This document shows, piece after piece, positions 1-8,366 of a stretch of DNA of 24,986 bases. The notes below the pieces were generated by a model. That model was not told the DNA's origin, did no database searches, and worked only from the letters and a program-made list of their open reading frames with translations. The DNA is from G020354645 sp050053515 (lineage in GTDB: Bacteria > Desulfobacterota > Desulfobacteria > Desulfobacterales > G020354645). A program made the translations under genes and the position numbers. The first letter of the stretch is position 1. The number at the start of each line of letters is the position of its first letter. Location of the stretch: NCBI GenBank assembly GCA_050053515.1, contig JASFTQ010000023.1:1-24986 (forward strand), given 5' to 3'.

Positions 1-351
1 TAGCGGCTCCGGTGAGACCGGTTTAGGCGCTGACGAATTTTTGACCTTTTTCCATTCACCGGACTCGATGCGGCCCCATTTTTTAGAAACTTCTCGAGCT
101 TCAGTTTCAGATATATGGCCGGCTGACTCCAGAAGTTCCGGCGCGAACCAAAAGGCCTGCTTCAGTTCCTCAAAAAAAACATTGAATGCCAGATCCTGTT
201 GCGTCTCTCCGATATACTTTATGCAAGTCACAAAAGGCATGGTGTGGCCGTATACGCGACCCTTTTTCCCGGCAAGCCCGAGAGACCGGGTTTCAGGGGT
301 TGAGCGAATCCTGACGGCATCGCCCAATCGTATCGCTTTGCGGTTCGTCAT
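1..351 (-). CDS. Conserved hypothetical protein, 3' end cut by window edge
   Basis: Translating the minus strand from an ATG at 351 gives 117 open codons running off the left edge. The start reads MTNRKAIRLGDAVRIRSTPE, followed by a GLAGKKGRVYG stretch (about residues 26-36) and an acidic/aromatic FWFAPELLE stretch (about 75-83). The N-terminal half looks like a small beta-barrel (SH3/KOW-like) fold; this is inference from the spacing of basic and glycine residues. An in-frame GTG three codons upstream (360) is an alternative start, and neither start has a clear ribosome binding site. The spoIIE-like gene upstream ends 177 bp away, so co-transcription is possible. No function is assigned. The plus-strand frame here is only the antisense shadow of this gene. 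Confidence 0.6.
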   Translation of the reverse strand, partial: MTNRKAIRLGDAVRIRSTPETRSLGLAGKKGRVYGHTMPFVTCIKYIGETQQDLAFNVFFEELKQAFWFAPELLESAGHISETEAREVSKKWGRIESGEWKKVKNSSAPKPVSPEPL

Positions 352-497
352 AAAAAGCACTATAGGGTCACTGCTGTACGGACTGTTGCCCAAACAGATC
401 CAAAGCGCTTTTCTTGCGCTGCGCTAAGATTTATTGGCAAAAAACCTTTTAATAACCGCTCAAAAATGTTTGGGCAATTGCTCGTATATATTTGATC

Positions 498-520
498 GAA
501 AATACACGCTTTTGGTGTAT
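498..520 (-). terminator. Weak intrinsic-terminator-like hairpin after the phosphatase gene
   Basis: ATACAC at 502-507 pairs with GTGTAT at 515-520 around a 7-nt loop. Read on the minus strand the hairpin is followed by four T. It lies 8 bp past the stop at 528. The stem is short and AT-rich, so it would be weak at best. Confidence 0.3.
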
Positions 521-527
521 AAAATCT

Positions 528-2234
528 TCACGGTATCCAGCTGGTTATTTTAACGACCACCAAGGTGATATCATCTTCGATCCGGGTTCCGTCTAGAAAT
601 GTTTTCAGCGAAGCCAAAATAGCGTCGAGAATTTGTTTGGCACCCCGGGATGCGTTAACCCGCAGAATATCGTAGATGGGTTGCTTTCCATACATATCGC
701 CATTCGGGTTGCGCGCCTCCCAGGCGCCGTCCGTGCCGAGAAGTATAATTTGTCCTTGACGAAGTCCTGTTTTTGAATACTCTGCAAATCCCCAGTTCTC
801 ATCTATCCCCAATGCGATGCCCAAACCGCCAAGTTCTTCGAAAGCGTCGTTATCGGGGTCATAAAATATGGCACCGTCATGACCTGCCCGAACCCAATGG
901 AGGTTTTTTTGAGCGGGGTCGATCGACAGGTAGAACATGGTCACAAATTGTCCCGAATCCTCTACATCCAAAACCAGTTGGCGGTTTACGTCAGTGATTA
1001 TGCTGGCGGCACTGCCCGCAAAGGACGAACGCTGTCTTAACGATGAGCGAACCGTTGCCATCAGCAAAGCGGAGGGAATACCGTGCCCGGATACATCGCC
1101 GATGGCAACGCCAATACGTTCATTTCCACCGCTGTGGCTGATCATGAAATCATAATAATCACCGCCGGTTTCATCACAGTAAATGCTTTGCCCGGCGATG
1201 TCGAATCCTCTGTGCTTGAGATCGCCTCTTGGTAAAAGATTTTGCTGAACTTGCATCGCCAGATCCAATGACTGACGCATGCGATAGCGTTCTTTGAGGC
1301 CTTCGGTCATTCGATTGAAATTTTCAGCCAGAACACCCAGCTCGTCATTGCTGGAGACCGGGACCGTTGCGGATAGATCGCCTTTTTCGACTTTTAGCAT
1401 GGCCTTCACCATCTGGTTGACCGGGTTTAAGATACCATGGGAAGACAAACGGGATAAGACAAAGGCCGTGGCAAGGGCCACCGCGAGTAAAAATGCGGTT
1501 AAGTAAAACAGGCTCTGGATGACATCCTGCGGATTCATCACCAGCATCAATCTGGCTTTGTTATAGGATAATACGGCCATCAGAATCATCGGCAGAATAC
1601 TGGCCAAGACAAAGGTGATGATCATCCGCAAGTGCAATTTCAGGCGGTAGGCCCCAGGGATCTTGACCAGCCCGCCACGGGGGAAAAAATAGGGGTATAT
1701 CCTTCGACAGAATGTCTCGGTTGCGAAAAATATTATGGCACACACCACAATCCCGGAGAGGAGAATGCCGACAGACATCCTAGCGGCTTCAAAAAACCCG
1801 TCGGGCAGGGTCGCCCCGGCCTGGACTAAAATAATATAAGTCGGCATAATCAAAGCGGCCAATACCCAGTTGAGCAGGCTGATCATCGAGGATCTAAACG
1901 GCATATTAAGTATCTTGCGCTGGACCCGCTTGTTTAATTCAGGCGGGACCTCCCGGTCGCTGGCTTTTAATCGAATAAAATCAAACAAGTCCTTTTGCCA
2001 GTTGCGGTGCAACGCAATAGCCAGAAGGACGAGTCCGATGAACATGATCAAGGCCACGACAAATATATTCATAACCTCATGAACCGGACGCACCTCATCA
2101 ATAAAATTGAAATAGGAGATCACAATGCTTGCACCGGCCAGATTGGCGAATATTTGTAAAAAAGTGAGCCTTTTTTGCAAAAGACGTGGTATGTAATGCC
2201 ATGGATTCTTTTCGCTGGCTTTGTAGTCCTTCAT
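528..2234 (-). CDS. Membrane HAMP-domain PP2C-type (SpoIIE/RsbU) serine phosphatase
   Basis: A 568-aa integral membrane protein. About six hydrophobic segments are visible (roughly residues 28-44, 55-75, 117-137, 153-173, 204-224, 241-261). A HAMP linker follows (about 262-315, with the DELGVLAENFNRM helix), then a SpoIIE/PP2C phosphatase domain. Metal-binding motifs of that family are present: ETGGDYYDF (355-363), GDVSGHG (379-385), GTDGAWEARN near the C-terminus and the terminal EDDITLVVV. Proteins of this kind dephosphorylate anti-sigma-factor antagonists or similar partners in response to a membrane signal; no partner gene lies nearby, so the target is unknown. The start at 2234 is preferred over an upstream one at 2303 because GGAGG sits four bases before it. 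Confidence 0.88.
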   Translation of the reverse strand: MKDYKASEKNPWHYIPRLLQKRLTFLQIFANLAGASIVISYFNFIDEVRPVHEVMNIFVVALIMFIGLVLLAIALHRNWQKDLFDFIRLKASDREVPPELNKRVQRKILNMPFRSSMISLLNWVLAALIMPTYIILVQAGATLPDGFFEAARMSVGILLSGIVVCAIIFFATETFCRRIYPYFFPRGGLVKIPGAYRLKLHLRMIITFVLASILPMILMAVLSYNKARLMLVMNPQDVIQSLFYLTAFLLAVALATAFVLSRLSSHGILNPVNQMVKAMLKVEKGDLSATVPVSSNDELGVLAENFNRMTEGLKERYRMRQSLDLAMQVQQNLLPRGDLKHRGFDIAGQSIYCDETGGDYYDFMISHSGGNERIGVAIGDVSGHGIPSALLMATVRSSLRQRSSFAGSAASIITDVNRQLVLDVEDSGQFVTMFYLSIDPAQKNLHWVRAGHDGAIFYDPDNDAFEELGGLGIALGIDENWGFAEYSKTGLRQGQIILLGTDGAWEARNPNGDMYGKQPIYDILRVNASRGAKQILDAILASLKTFLDGTRIEDDITLVVVKITSWIP

Positions 2235-2324
2235 TGCGCCTCCGGCTGCAGTGTCTGCATTGCATAAATATCCAATGAAAGGAGCTTCTCCTGGTAATAG
2301 CAAAATGAATTATCAGTCCCGCCT

Positions 2325-2354
2325 GCAGTCCCCGCAACACGCTGAGGGGACTGC
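2325..2354. repeat. 9-bp perfect hairpin between panE-like and phosphatase genes
   Basis: GCAGTCCCC (2325-2333) and GGGGACTGC (2346-2354) form a perfect stem with a 12-nt loop, in the 215-bp gap between the ketopantoate-reductase-like stop and the phosphatase start. There is no T-run on either side, so it is not a classical intrinsic terminator. It could be an attenuator, an mRNA-processing site or a protein site. Nothing else is seen in the gap. Confidence 0.4.
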
Positions 2355-2449
2355 GCCCGCTTTCGCGGCCCATGCAGCGATTTCGTCAAAAAACATCCCT
2401 GATTTAATTAGTGCCGTGTCATCAGGTTCTACTTGCAAATGGACACGAA

Positions 2450-3397
2450 TTAGGGCTCATCTGAAAATGACAATTGACCCCGTGCCTGCAGCTCCATGGG
2501 TAACAAACAATTGTAAATGAAGCTGTGCAGCGGAGTTGGCACTCCTTCTTCTTTGCCAAAGCGAACCACCACCCCAACCTGAGCGTCAAGTTCCGAGGGG
2601 CGACCCTCCATAATGTCACGCTGCATGGATGCGGTGACGTCGGGCGGCAGGCTGTCGAACGTTTTCATTGTTTGGGACAAAACATCTTCGGAAAATGCAA
2701 CCCCCCGGGCCCGACCAACTGCAACAATCTCCTGAAGTGTTTCCTTTGCCATCCGACGTGTTTCCGGCAACCCGCGCCATACGCCGAGCGGTGAGCGGGT
2801 TATCGCACCGACACCGCTAAATGGAGTGATAAACAAAAATTTCAACCACATCGCCAAGTGGATATCCGACGGTATTTCGGCGGTCACCTCCGCCTTAATA
2901 AATACTTGCTGCAGGCGTTTGACGCGATCGCTGAGACGATTATCCAGCTCTCCCAATCTTACGAAAGGGTCTATGGCTGTGTGGCGAATATGACCCGGTC
3001 CCACAATGAAGGTCGACAGCCCACATAGACCGCCTAGAACATGCTGACCACCCAATACGGCTGCCAGCTGACCGGGCGCCTCGAGTCCGTTTTGCAATGG
3101 CAGCACCATCGTCTCCGGCCCAAGCATGGGTCGCATGGACTCCGCCGCATTTGGGACCTGCCAGGCTTTTACCGCTACCAATACCACATCTGCCGTTCCG
3201 ACTTGGGCCGGATCGTCGGTGGCCTGCACAGGATTCACCCAAAAATCTCCTTTCGTGCTATCCACCCGCAGGCCCCGGGATAACATCGATTGCAGATGAT
3301 CTCCTCGGGCGATAAATATGACATCTTCTTTTGCCTGGGCAAGACGCCCGCCAAAATACCCCCCTACCCCTCCGGCACCAAAGACGGCAACACGCAT
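2450..3397 (-). CDS. 2-dehydropantoate 2-reductase (ketopantoate reductase, ApbA/PanE family)
   Basis: A full-length 315-aa protein. The N-terminal Rossmann motif is GAGGVGGYFGG (residues 7-17), VKAWQ (76-80) and LPLQNGL (99-105) follow, and the C-terminal helical domain has the WLKFLFI segment (184-190). Family members use NADPH to reduce ketopantoate to pantoate in pantothenate/CoA synthesis. Lys186 matches the catalytic lysine. The asparagine that follows four residues later in E. coli PanE appears to be Ile190, which is typical of the KFLFI-type paralogues, so the true substrate may be another 2-oxo acid. AAAGGAG lies seven bases before the ATG. The gene is followed by the phosphatase gene and diverges from glcD. 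Confidence 0.85.
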   Translation of the reverse strand: MRVAVFGAGGVGGYFGGRLAQAKEDVIFIARGDHLQSMLSRGLRVDSTKGDFWVNPVQATDDPAQVGTADVVLVAVKAWQVPNAAESMRPMLGPETMVLPLQNGLEAPGQLAAVLGGQHVLGGLCGLSTFIVGPGHIRHTAIDPFVRLGELDNRLSDRVKRLQQVFIKAEVTAEIPSDIHLAMWLKFLFITPFSGVGAITRSPLGVWRGLPETRRMAKETLQEIVAVGRARGVAFSEDVLSQTMKTFDSLPPDVTASMQRDIMEGRPSELDAQVGVVVRFGKEEGVPTPLHSFIYNCLLPMELQARGQLSFSDEP

Positions 3398-3511
3398 TGC
3401 GATCTCCTTTAGATAGATTTTATGAATGCCAAATCCGGTTTACAGAATCGATGACCCCGCCCATAGGGCGAAGTATGCTGAAAGCCCTTGAAGGAGGCTA
3501 TCGATAAGTTT

Positions 3512-3604
3512 ATGTCACTTATGAATGATGCATACCCAAACGATGCTTATATATTATATAAATCAAACAACTGTGAAGAGTTAAACCGAAAATATCCGAA
3601 TTAA
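3512..3604 (+). CDS. Possible 30-residue small ORF in the divergent intergenic region
   Basis: The panE-like/glcD gap (3398-3734) holds one small open frame starting MSLMNDAYPNDAYILYKSNN and ending at TAA 3602-3604. AAGGAGG at 3491-3497 is 14 bases upstream of the ATG, too far for an ideal ribosome binding site. Length and composition alone cannot separate it from chance. Apart from this and the promoter at 3693-3721, the gap is AT-rich and shows nothing else. Confidence 0.2.
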   Translation: MSLMNDAYPNDAYILYKSNNCEELNRKYPN

Positions 3605-3692
3605 GATTGCGTGTCAATTATTTGGGTATCGTTAACACAGGGTGCGACTACAACTTGCAGTATTTGTTTTCCGGCGTATATTGCTTTACGAT

Positions 3693-3721
3693 TTGACAAT
3701 GACTGCTATAGGCATTTAAAT
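3693..3721 (+). promoter_or_regulatory. Sigma-70-type promoter for the glcD-like gene
   Basis: A perfect -35 box TTGACA (3693-3698), a 17-bp spacer and a -10 box TTAAAT (3716-3721). Transcription would begin near 3728, only a few bases before the first ATG (3735). That makes the second in-frame ATG at 3789 a credible start as well. Confidence 0.6.
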
Positions 3722-3734
3722 TATAGGAGGGCGC

Positions 3735-5168
3735 ATGGGATGCAATGCCACCTCGAAGAAACAAAACAGCGCTGAACAGGATTCCAAAATGGATAAGCCC
3801 ATCAAACAGGCTTTGATCGACATTGTGGGGCCGGCTAATTTCACCGATGCGTTAATCGATGTGATTTCCTTTTCATACGACGCTTCAGCCCATAAACATC
3901 GGCCGGTGGCGGCAGTATGGCCGGAAAGTTCCGAGCAAGTGTCCCAGATCCTGGTCATGGCAAACAGACACCGTTTTCCGGTCATACCGCGAGGTGCCGG
4001 CACCGGCCTGGCGGGAGCGGCCGTTCCGCAGCTTGGCGGCCTCGTTTTAGACATGTGCCGGATGAATAAGATCCTGAATATCCGGATCGCCGATCGCTTG
4101 GCTGTCGTTCAGCCAGGCGTGGTTTACGCCGATCTGCAAAAGGCACTTGCACCCCATGGCTTTTTCTTTCCCCCGGATCCGGCCAGCGGCAGCGTCTGCA
4201 CCCTTGGCGGCAATGTTGCCACAAACGCCGGTGGGATGAAAGGTGCCAAATACGGTGTGACCAAAGACTATGTCATGGGGCTGGAGGTGGTCCTGCCGGA
4301 TGGACGCATCATGCGGACCGGGTCAAAATGCATGAAGTCCGCCTCGGGTTATGATTTAAGCCGCCTGCTCATAGGATCCGAGGGCACCCTGGGTGTCGTC
4401 ACTGAAATCATTCTCAAAATAAACCCCAAACCCTTGGCGGTAAAAACAAGCCTGGCCTATTTTGCCAGCCTCCGAGAGGCAGGCCGGGCGGTTACGGCTA
4501 TTATGAAGTCGGGGATAATTCCCAGCGTCCTGGAATTGCTCGATGAAAACACCATCAGGGTACTTCGAGAACACACCGACATGGGCGTTCCCGACATTAG
4601 TGCCATCTTATTGGTGGAGACCGACGGCTACACCCACACCGAGGCCTCCTATCAAATGGAAAAAGTGCTCGAAGCCATTAAGAACAACAATGCCACTGAA
4701 ATAAGGACGGCGGATACGACTGAAGAGGCTGAGGAATTATGGAAAGCGCGTAGATCCGCAGGCAGTGTGGCCGCCAGACTCGGCACCAATAACCTGTCAG
4801 AGGATGTCACCGTACCGATCTCCAAATTACCCGACCTTCTGGAAAGGATCTCAGATATTGTTCACGGTTACCAACTTCCTTTTGTTGTCTTCGGACACGC
4901 CGGCGACGGAAACCTCCATCCCAAGATCATGTATAATGCCTACGATCCCGAGCAGGTGAAAAGGGTACACCGTGCGGTTGACGATATCTTCAAACTGACA
5001 TGCGAATTGGGCGGAACCCTTACCGGCGAGCACGGTATCGGTTTGGCCAAGGCGCCTTATTTGAATATGGAACACGATCCCGTGGCGCTTGCGGTTATGC
5101 GGGACATAAAAAGACTACTGGATCCCAACAATATTCTTAATCCCGGCAAGATGGCACTGGGTGGCTGA
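3735..5168 (+). CDS. glcD: FAD-linked oxidase, glycolate/D-lactate dehydrogenase GlcD-type
   Basis: A 477-aa flavoprotein. It has an N-terminal FAD-binding_4 (PCMH) domain with RPVAAVWPESSEQV and the FAD-loop PRGAGTGLAGAAVP, and a central GSEGTLGVVTEI motif. A C-terminal FAD-oxidase domain carries FGHAGDGNLHPKI and GEHGIGLAKAPYL, which hold metal/substrate-binding histidines. Such proteins oxidise D-2-hydroxy acids (glycolate, D-lactate) and usually pass electrons to an iron-sulfur GlcF-type partner. No partner is present in the window, so acceptor and exact substrate are open. AGGAGG four bases before 3735 supports this start; an alternative ATG at 3789 (AGGA seven bases upstream) would give the 459-residue length closer to the family's usual N-terminus. 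The stop is only 8 bp from the convergent thiDN stop, with no terminator between. Confidence 0.9.
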   Translation: MGCNATSKKQNSAEQDSKMDKPIKQALIDIVGPANFTDALIDVISFSYDASAHKHRPVAAVWPESSEQVSQILVMANRHRFPVIPRGAGTGLAGAAVPQLGGLVLDMCRMNKILNIRIADRLAVVQPGVVYADLQKALAPHGFFFPPDPASGSVCTLGGNVATNAGGMKGAKYGVTKDYVMGLEVVLPDGRIMRTGSKCMKSASGYDLSRLLIGSEGTLGVVTEIILKINPKPLAVKTSLAYFASLREAGRAVTAIMKSGIIPSVLELLDENTIRVLREHTDMGVPDISAILLVETDGYTHTEASYQMEKVLEAIKNNNATEIRTADTTEEAEELWKARRSAGSVAARLGTNNLSEDVTVPISKLPDLLERISDIVHGYQLPFVVFGHAGDGNLHPKIMYNAYDPEQVKRVHRAVDDIFKLTCELGGTLTGEHGIGLAKAPYLNMEHDPVALAVMRDIKRLLDPNNILNPGKMALGG

Positions 5169-5176
5169 AGAGTTTT

Positions 5177-6514
5177 TCATGAGAGCGCTTCTTTTACGCG
5201 ATATATTTTTTGCACGACTTCCATTGGATTTTTGCCCAGGATGCGAATCATGGGTTCTTTGCCCACCTCGCCTTTATCGTAAACCAGATCCGGTAATCCT
5301 TCCATTCCTTGCAGAGCCGCACTGGTCCCCCACTCCAGTGTTGATCCCTCACGTCCTTTGACATCTTGGGGCTCCCGGCTGCGGTCAAAAGAGGCCATCT
5401 GTAATCCCAGTTTTCGGCAGGCAGCAAGGATATCCTGGTTGAAGCGGATGTTCATAGCTGAACGAAGTTCCGGTTTGTGTTTCATGGCCGCCAGTATCAC
5501 TCTGGCGATGTGCCGTGAAGCACCAAACTCGGCCGGCCGGTATGCGAACACCCTATCTCCTATCTGGCTGATCCTGCCCGGGAAACCGGCTATCTCCTGA
5601 TATTCCTGCGCTCCGGGAAGCGCATAACCCAGATTGGACCTCACCTCAGGGATTATACTCCCCAGTTGTTTGTGAATCAGAAAATCAAGCGCTTTGTTTA
5701 ATTCCGCCAAAACAGACTCGCGGTCCTGCCAGGCCAGGATATGGGTATAAGGATTTGTCGGGCCGTGGCCGGAACCGATATCCAGACCGGCCGCAATGGC
5801 CCGGGTAATGAATTGCTTGGCCTTTTTCAGCGCTTCGCTAATCTGATGACCTTCGGCAAGCAACGTCGCTAGTGCAGCGGAAAAGGTACACCCGGTCCCG
5901 TGCGTATTTCGCTGATTGAGTCGCGGGGCATCGAAAGTCTCAAAGGAGACACCGTCAAAAAGCAGGTCCACGGCCCTGTCCCCCAAGTGCCCCCCTTTGA
6001 TCACTACATTTTCAGGGCCTAAATCATAAATACGTTTGGCTGCCTCGTGCATATCATCGAGATTTTTTACCTGCCGCCCGCAGAGAACTTCGGCCTCGGG
6101 TAAATTCGGTGTGACGACGAAGGCCAGCGGCAGAAGTACCTTTTTGAGCGTTTCTCTGGCATCTTCATCAAGGAGCGAATCGCCGCTTTTGGCCACCATT
6201 ACCGGATCCACCACCAGGGGCTTTACCTCGTAGCGCTTTATGCCGGCAGCCACGACTTCGACAATCTCGGGGGTTGCGAGCATCCCGGTCTTGGCCGCGT
6301 CCGCACCGATATCCGCAAGAACCGAATCCAACTGCTTTTCAATAAAACCGATCGGTACCGCATGGACACCTTGCACCCCCACCGTATTTTGGGCCGTTAG
6401 GGCCGTGATGACACTCATACCGTAACCGCCCAATACGGTAATGGCCTTTAGATCTGCCTGAATGCCGGCGCCGCCTCCAGAATCGGATCCAGCCACGGTC
6501 AAAATTCTTTTCAT
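5177..6514 (-). CDS. thiD: Bifunctional HMP/HMP-phosphate kinase and ThiN-type thiamine-phosphate synthase
   Basis: A 445-aa fusion. Residues 1 to about 258 are ThiD: the substrate/ATP loop GSDSGGGAGIQADLK begins at residue 9, VVDPVMVAKSGD is at 101-112, and the anion-hole NTHGTGCTFSAA is at 203-214. Residues from about 268 to 440 match the ThiN domain, which replaces ThiE as thiamine-phosphate synthase in archaea and some bacteria. The protein should phosphorylate hydroxymethylpyrimidine twice and then join it to thiazole phosphate to give TMP. AAGGGG seven bases before the ATG supports the start. It is the last gene of the TPP-riboswitch cluster but is separated from the preceding gene by 350 bp carrying a repeat element, so it may have become partly independent. 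Confidence 0.93.
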   Translation of the reverse strand: MKRILTVAGSDSGGGAGIQADLKAITVLGGYGMSVITALTAQNTVGVQGVHAVPIGFIEKQLDSVLADIGADAAKTGMLATPEIVEVVAAGIKRYEVKPLVVDPVMVAKSGDSLLDEDARETLKKVLLPLAFVVTPNLPEAEVLCGRQVKNLDDMHEAAKRIYDLGPENVVIKGGHLGDRAVDLLFDGVSFETFDAPRLNQRNTHGTGCTFSAALATLLAEGHQISEALKKAKQFITRAIAAGLDIGSGHGPTNPYTHILAWQDRESVLAELNKALDFLIHKQLGSIIPEVRSNLGYALPGAQEYQEIAGFPGRISQIGDRVFAYRPAEFGASRHIARVILAAMKHKPELRSAMNIRFNQDILAACRKLGLQMASFDRSREPQDVKGREGSTLEWGTSAALQGMEGLPDLVYDKGEVGKEPMIRILGKNPMEVVQKIYRVKEALS

Positions 6515-6595
6515 TTTTTTCCCCTTTGTTTATAAATAACATATTTTTTGGGTCTGGTATCGCTATGTTTTCAGCTAAAAATTGCCTTACTTTCA

Positions 6596-6829
6596 CCGCA
6601 GAGGCACAGAGCGCGCAGAGAAAATGATTCTCTTTTCCCTTTCTGCTGAGAGGGCAGAAAGGGAAAAACTGCATCCCTGCGGAAGACTTTAATAAACTTA
6701 GGTATTTTGATTGATTACTGCCTTGAGATGTATTTTGATATTGCCGAAAGCGAATGTCCATTCCTTCGCCGCCCTCTCAGCGGCGAAGGAAAAAATATTC
6801 TAATCTCTGCGCCCTCCGCGCCTCTGCGG
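6596..6829. mobile_element. 234-bp MITE-like element with terminal inverted repeats and two mirror hairpins
   Basis: Terminal inverted repeats of 26 bp (6596-6621 and 6804-6829) match at 23 positions and belong to the common CCGCAGAGG...GCAGAGA class. Just inside each end lies a strong hairpin. The left one is 6633-6667 (14-bp stem, loop TGAGAGG 6647-6653). The right one is 6761-6791 (12-bp stem, loop CCTCTCA 6773-6779). The loops are exact reverse complements while the stems differ but stay paired. There is no coding capacity, and no convincing target duplication was found. It fills the gap between thiDN and the P-loop gene. Confidence 0.7.
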
Positions 6830-6864
6830 TTAACATACTCATAAAATAATACTCCTGACAGAGG

Positions 6865-7437
6865 CTATTTGCAAATCAGCCGATCGCAATGTTGCGCGAG
6901 AAACACCATTCCGGCGTGCTCCCGCACCGTAATCAGATCCTGTTTGAAAAATTTTCCAAAATATCCGTTCATAACTGTTGTCTCGAAGCTTCGAATCCAT
7001 TCAAGAAATCGAAAAGGACTACCGGCGTGCAGATAAAGGGAACCTTCGTTGACAAATAATGCGTCGGACTCTACCTGTAAAGCCTTCTCAAACAAAGCCT
7101 CTATCGTGCATCTGTTTCTATTGGCCAAAACCACAGCCTCCTTTTCATCCCCGGCTCTCAGGCGCGGCGGGTGAAGGCAGTCATGAAAATAGTGGACATT
7201 GATACCCTCCGGGGCTTTTAACCGGCCACCGAGTGTGGCAATGTTCTCATTTTGTTTCATATCCGATGGTGCAATTTCCGGTGCCAGATCCACAATCACT
7301 ATTTGTTTCTCTCCGGTCTTACAGAAAGCCTCAAGGATCAGTCGGGTTAATCCCGTCTTGCCGGTGTTGATATCTCCGATGATCAGCGTGAAGCGATTGA
7401 TGTAATCTTCGATTAAAATTTTTTCAGTCTCGTCCAT
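6865..7437 (-). CDS. Unrecognised P-loop NTPase in the thiamine transport cluster
   Basis: A 190-aa soluble protein with a Walker A motif GDINTGKT (residues 21-28) after a hydrophobic strand (FTLII), and a second strand IVIVDLAPE (about 47-55) that could serve as a Walker B or substrate strand. The rest is mixed alpha/beta with no membrane segment. I do not recognise the family. It starts 25 bp after ecfT, in the same direction, so it is probably co-transcribed with thiW, ecfA and ecfT. It lacks ABC signature and Q-loop features, so it is not a third transporter ATPase. A nucleotide-dependent role tied to thiamine precursor handling is inference from position only. The ribosome binding site is weak (AAGGCG). 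Confidence 0.75.
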   Translation of the reverse strand: MDETEKILIEDYINRFTLIIGDINTGKTGLTRLILEAFCKTGEKQIVIVDLAPEIAPSDMKQNENIATLGGRLKAPEGINVHYFHDCLHPPRLRAGDEKEAVVLANRNRCTIEALFEKALQVESDALFVNEGSLYLHAGSPFRFLEWIRSFETTVMNGYFGKFFKQDLITVREHAGMVFLAQHCDRLICK

Positions 7438-7462
7438 AAACGCCTTGGTTACTCAACGATCG

Positions 7463-8128
7463 TTAACCTCTCTCCACCCAATACAAGACTGCCAGCAATG
7501 CCAGACATATTGCCATCATCGTAATCTCCTTGATCGATAGATGATACTGCCTGCGGGATGAACGGTGTTTGCATCCAAACCCTCTTGACTCCATGGCCAG
7601 TGCCAATTCATCAGAGAGCAGAAAGGACTGCACCAGCAACGGCATCAGCAGCGCCATGAAATTTTTTATGTTTTTAACTCTCGGCCTCAGATCGATTCCC
7701 CGTGCCTGTTGGGCATCGATAATTGATCGGATTTTTTTTCCGATTAAAGGCACATAACGCATTCCGGTGGTCAGGATAAAAACCAGGCCAAAGGGGATAC
7801 CAAGTTTTTTCAATGCATCTCCCATTTCTTCAGGGGTAATTGCCCGAAAAAAAATAATCGAAACGGTTAAAAGGTTAAACAGTCGAGTTGAAAGCAGAAA
7901 AGCGATTTTTATATCAAAAAAAATAATGCCCATAATAAATACCAAACTCACCATGGGTATCATTAGACGCAAGGACTCGCTCAACTTGCCATCTTTGCGC
8001 ATGACGGTAAAAATCGCCAACACAATGACACATTCCGCTATCAAGGTCACCGCTTCACGGCTCACTAAAACTGCACCGATGGCCATGACACCCAGAGCGA
8101 GTTTTGTTCGAGGATCAAATCTTTTCAT
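7463..8128 (-). CDS. ecfT: ECF transporter transmembrane component EcfT (CbiQ family)
   Basis: A 221-aa membrane protein with several hydrophobic helices in the N-terminal half, and the two coupling-helix Ala-Arg-Gly-type motifs AQQARGIDL and AMESRGFG that contact the paired ATPases. A last hydrophobic helix ends near the C-terminus. It forms the shared scaffold of the transporter with EcfA and the substrate-binding ThiW. The start chosen is ATG 8128 (MKRFDPRTKLALG), which matches the usual N-terminus of the family. The frame stays open to a GTG at 8176, but those extra 16 codons run into the MITE at 8153-8366 and have no ribosome binding site. The chosen start also has only a weak one, so the insertion may have changed translation of this gene. 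Confidence 0.88.
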   Translation of the reverse strand: MKRFDPRTKLALGVMAIGAVLVSREAVTLIAECVIVLAIFTVMRKDGKLSESLRLMIPMVSLVFIMGIIFFDIKIAFLLSTRLFNLLTVSIIFFRAITPEEMGDALKKLGIPFGLVFILTTGMRYVPLIGKKIRSIIDAQQARGIDLRPRVKNIKNFMALLMPLLVQSFLLSDELALAMESRGFGCKHRSSRRQYHLSIKEITMMAICLALLAVLYWVERG

Positions 8129-8152
8129 CAGCTTTCTAGCTTGTAAATAGCT

Positions 8153-8366
8153 GAAGGGTCGGGGTGTTTTTTTCACGGCAAGATGAAAGCCCCGGTGCTT
8201 CCAATAGGCAGAGGGCTATTGCCGCCGAGAAAGGCAAAACACGGCGTCGGTTCTTTTTGGAGTGAACGTTTTAATAGCCGGCAGTAAAATGCAAGGCAGT
8301 TGCCGCTGTCAGGCGTGGCAGGCAACAACCCGGCATCTTGCCGTGAAAAAAACGCCCCGACCCCTC
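8153..8366. mobile_element. 214-bp MITE with 33-bp terminal inverted repeats and 8-bp target duplication
   Basis: The left end (8153-8185) and the reverse complement of the right end (8334-8366) agree at 31 of 33 positions. The core is GGGTCGGGG, a T-run and CACGGCAAGATG. The element is flanked by the identical octamer AAATAGCT at 8145-8152 and 8367-8374, the signature of insertion by a transposase that makes an 8-bp duplication. The interior has no open frame of note. It lies between ecfA and ecfT, 24 bp upstream of the likely ecfT start. Confidence 0.82.

Noticed and set aside
41..427. 128-codon plus-strand open frame
   Set aside because: It is antisense to the better minus-strand gene (1-351), whose product has a sensible globular sequence; the plus-strand product is serine/arginine-rich and shadow-like.
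6339..6761. 140-codon minus-strand frame overlapping the thiDN start
   Set aside because: It runs through the repeat element and then an alternate frame of thiDN; a shadow.
8129..8176. Extended ecfT start at GTG 8176
   Set aside because: The extension reads into the MITE end, has no ribosome binding site and adds residues not typical of EcfT; ATG 8128 matches the family.
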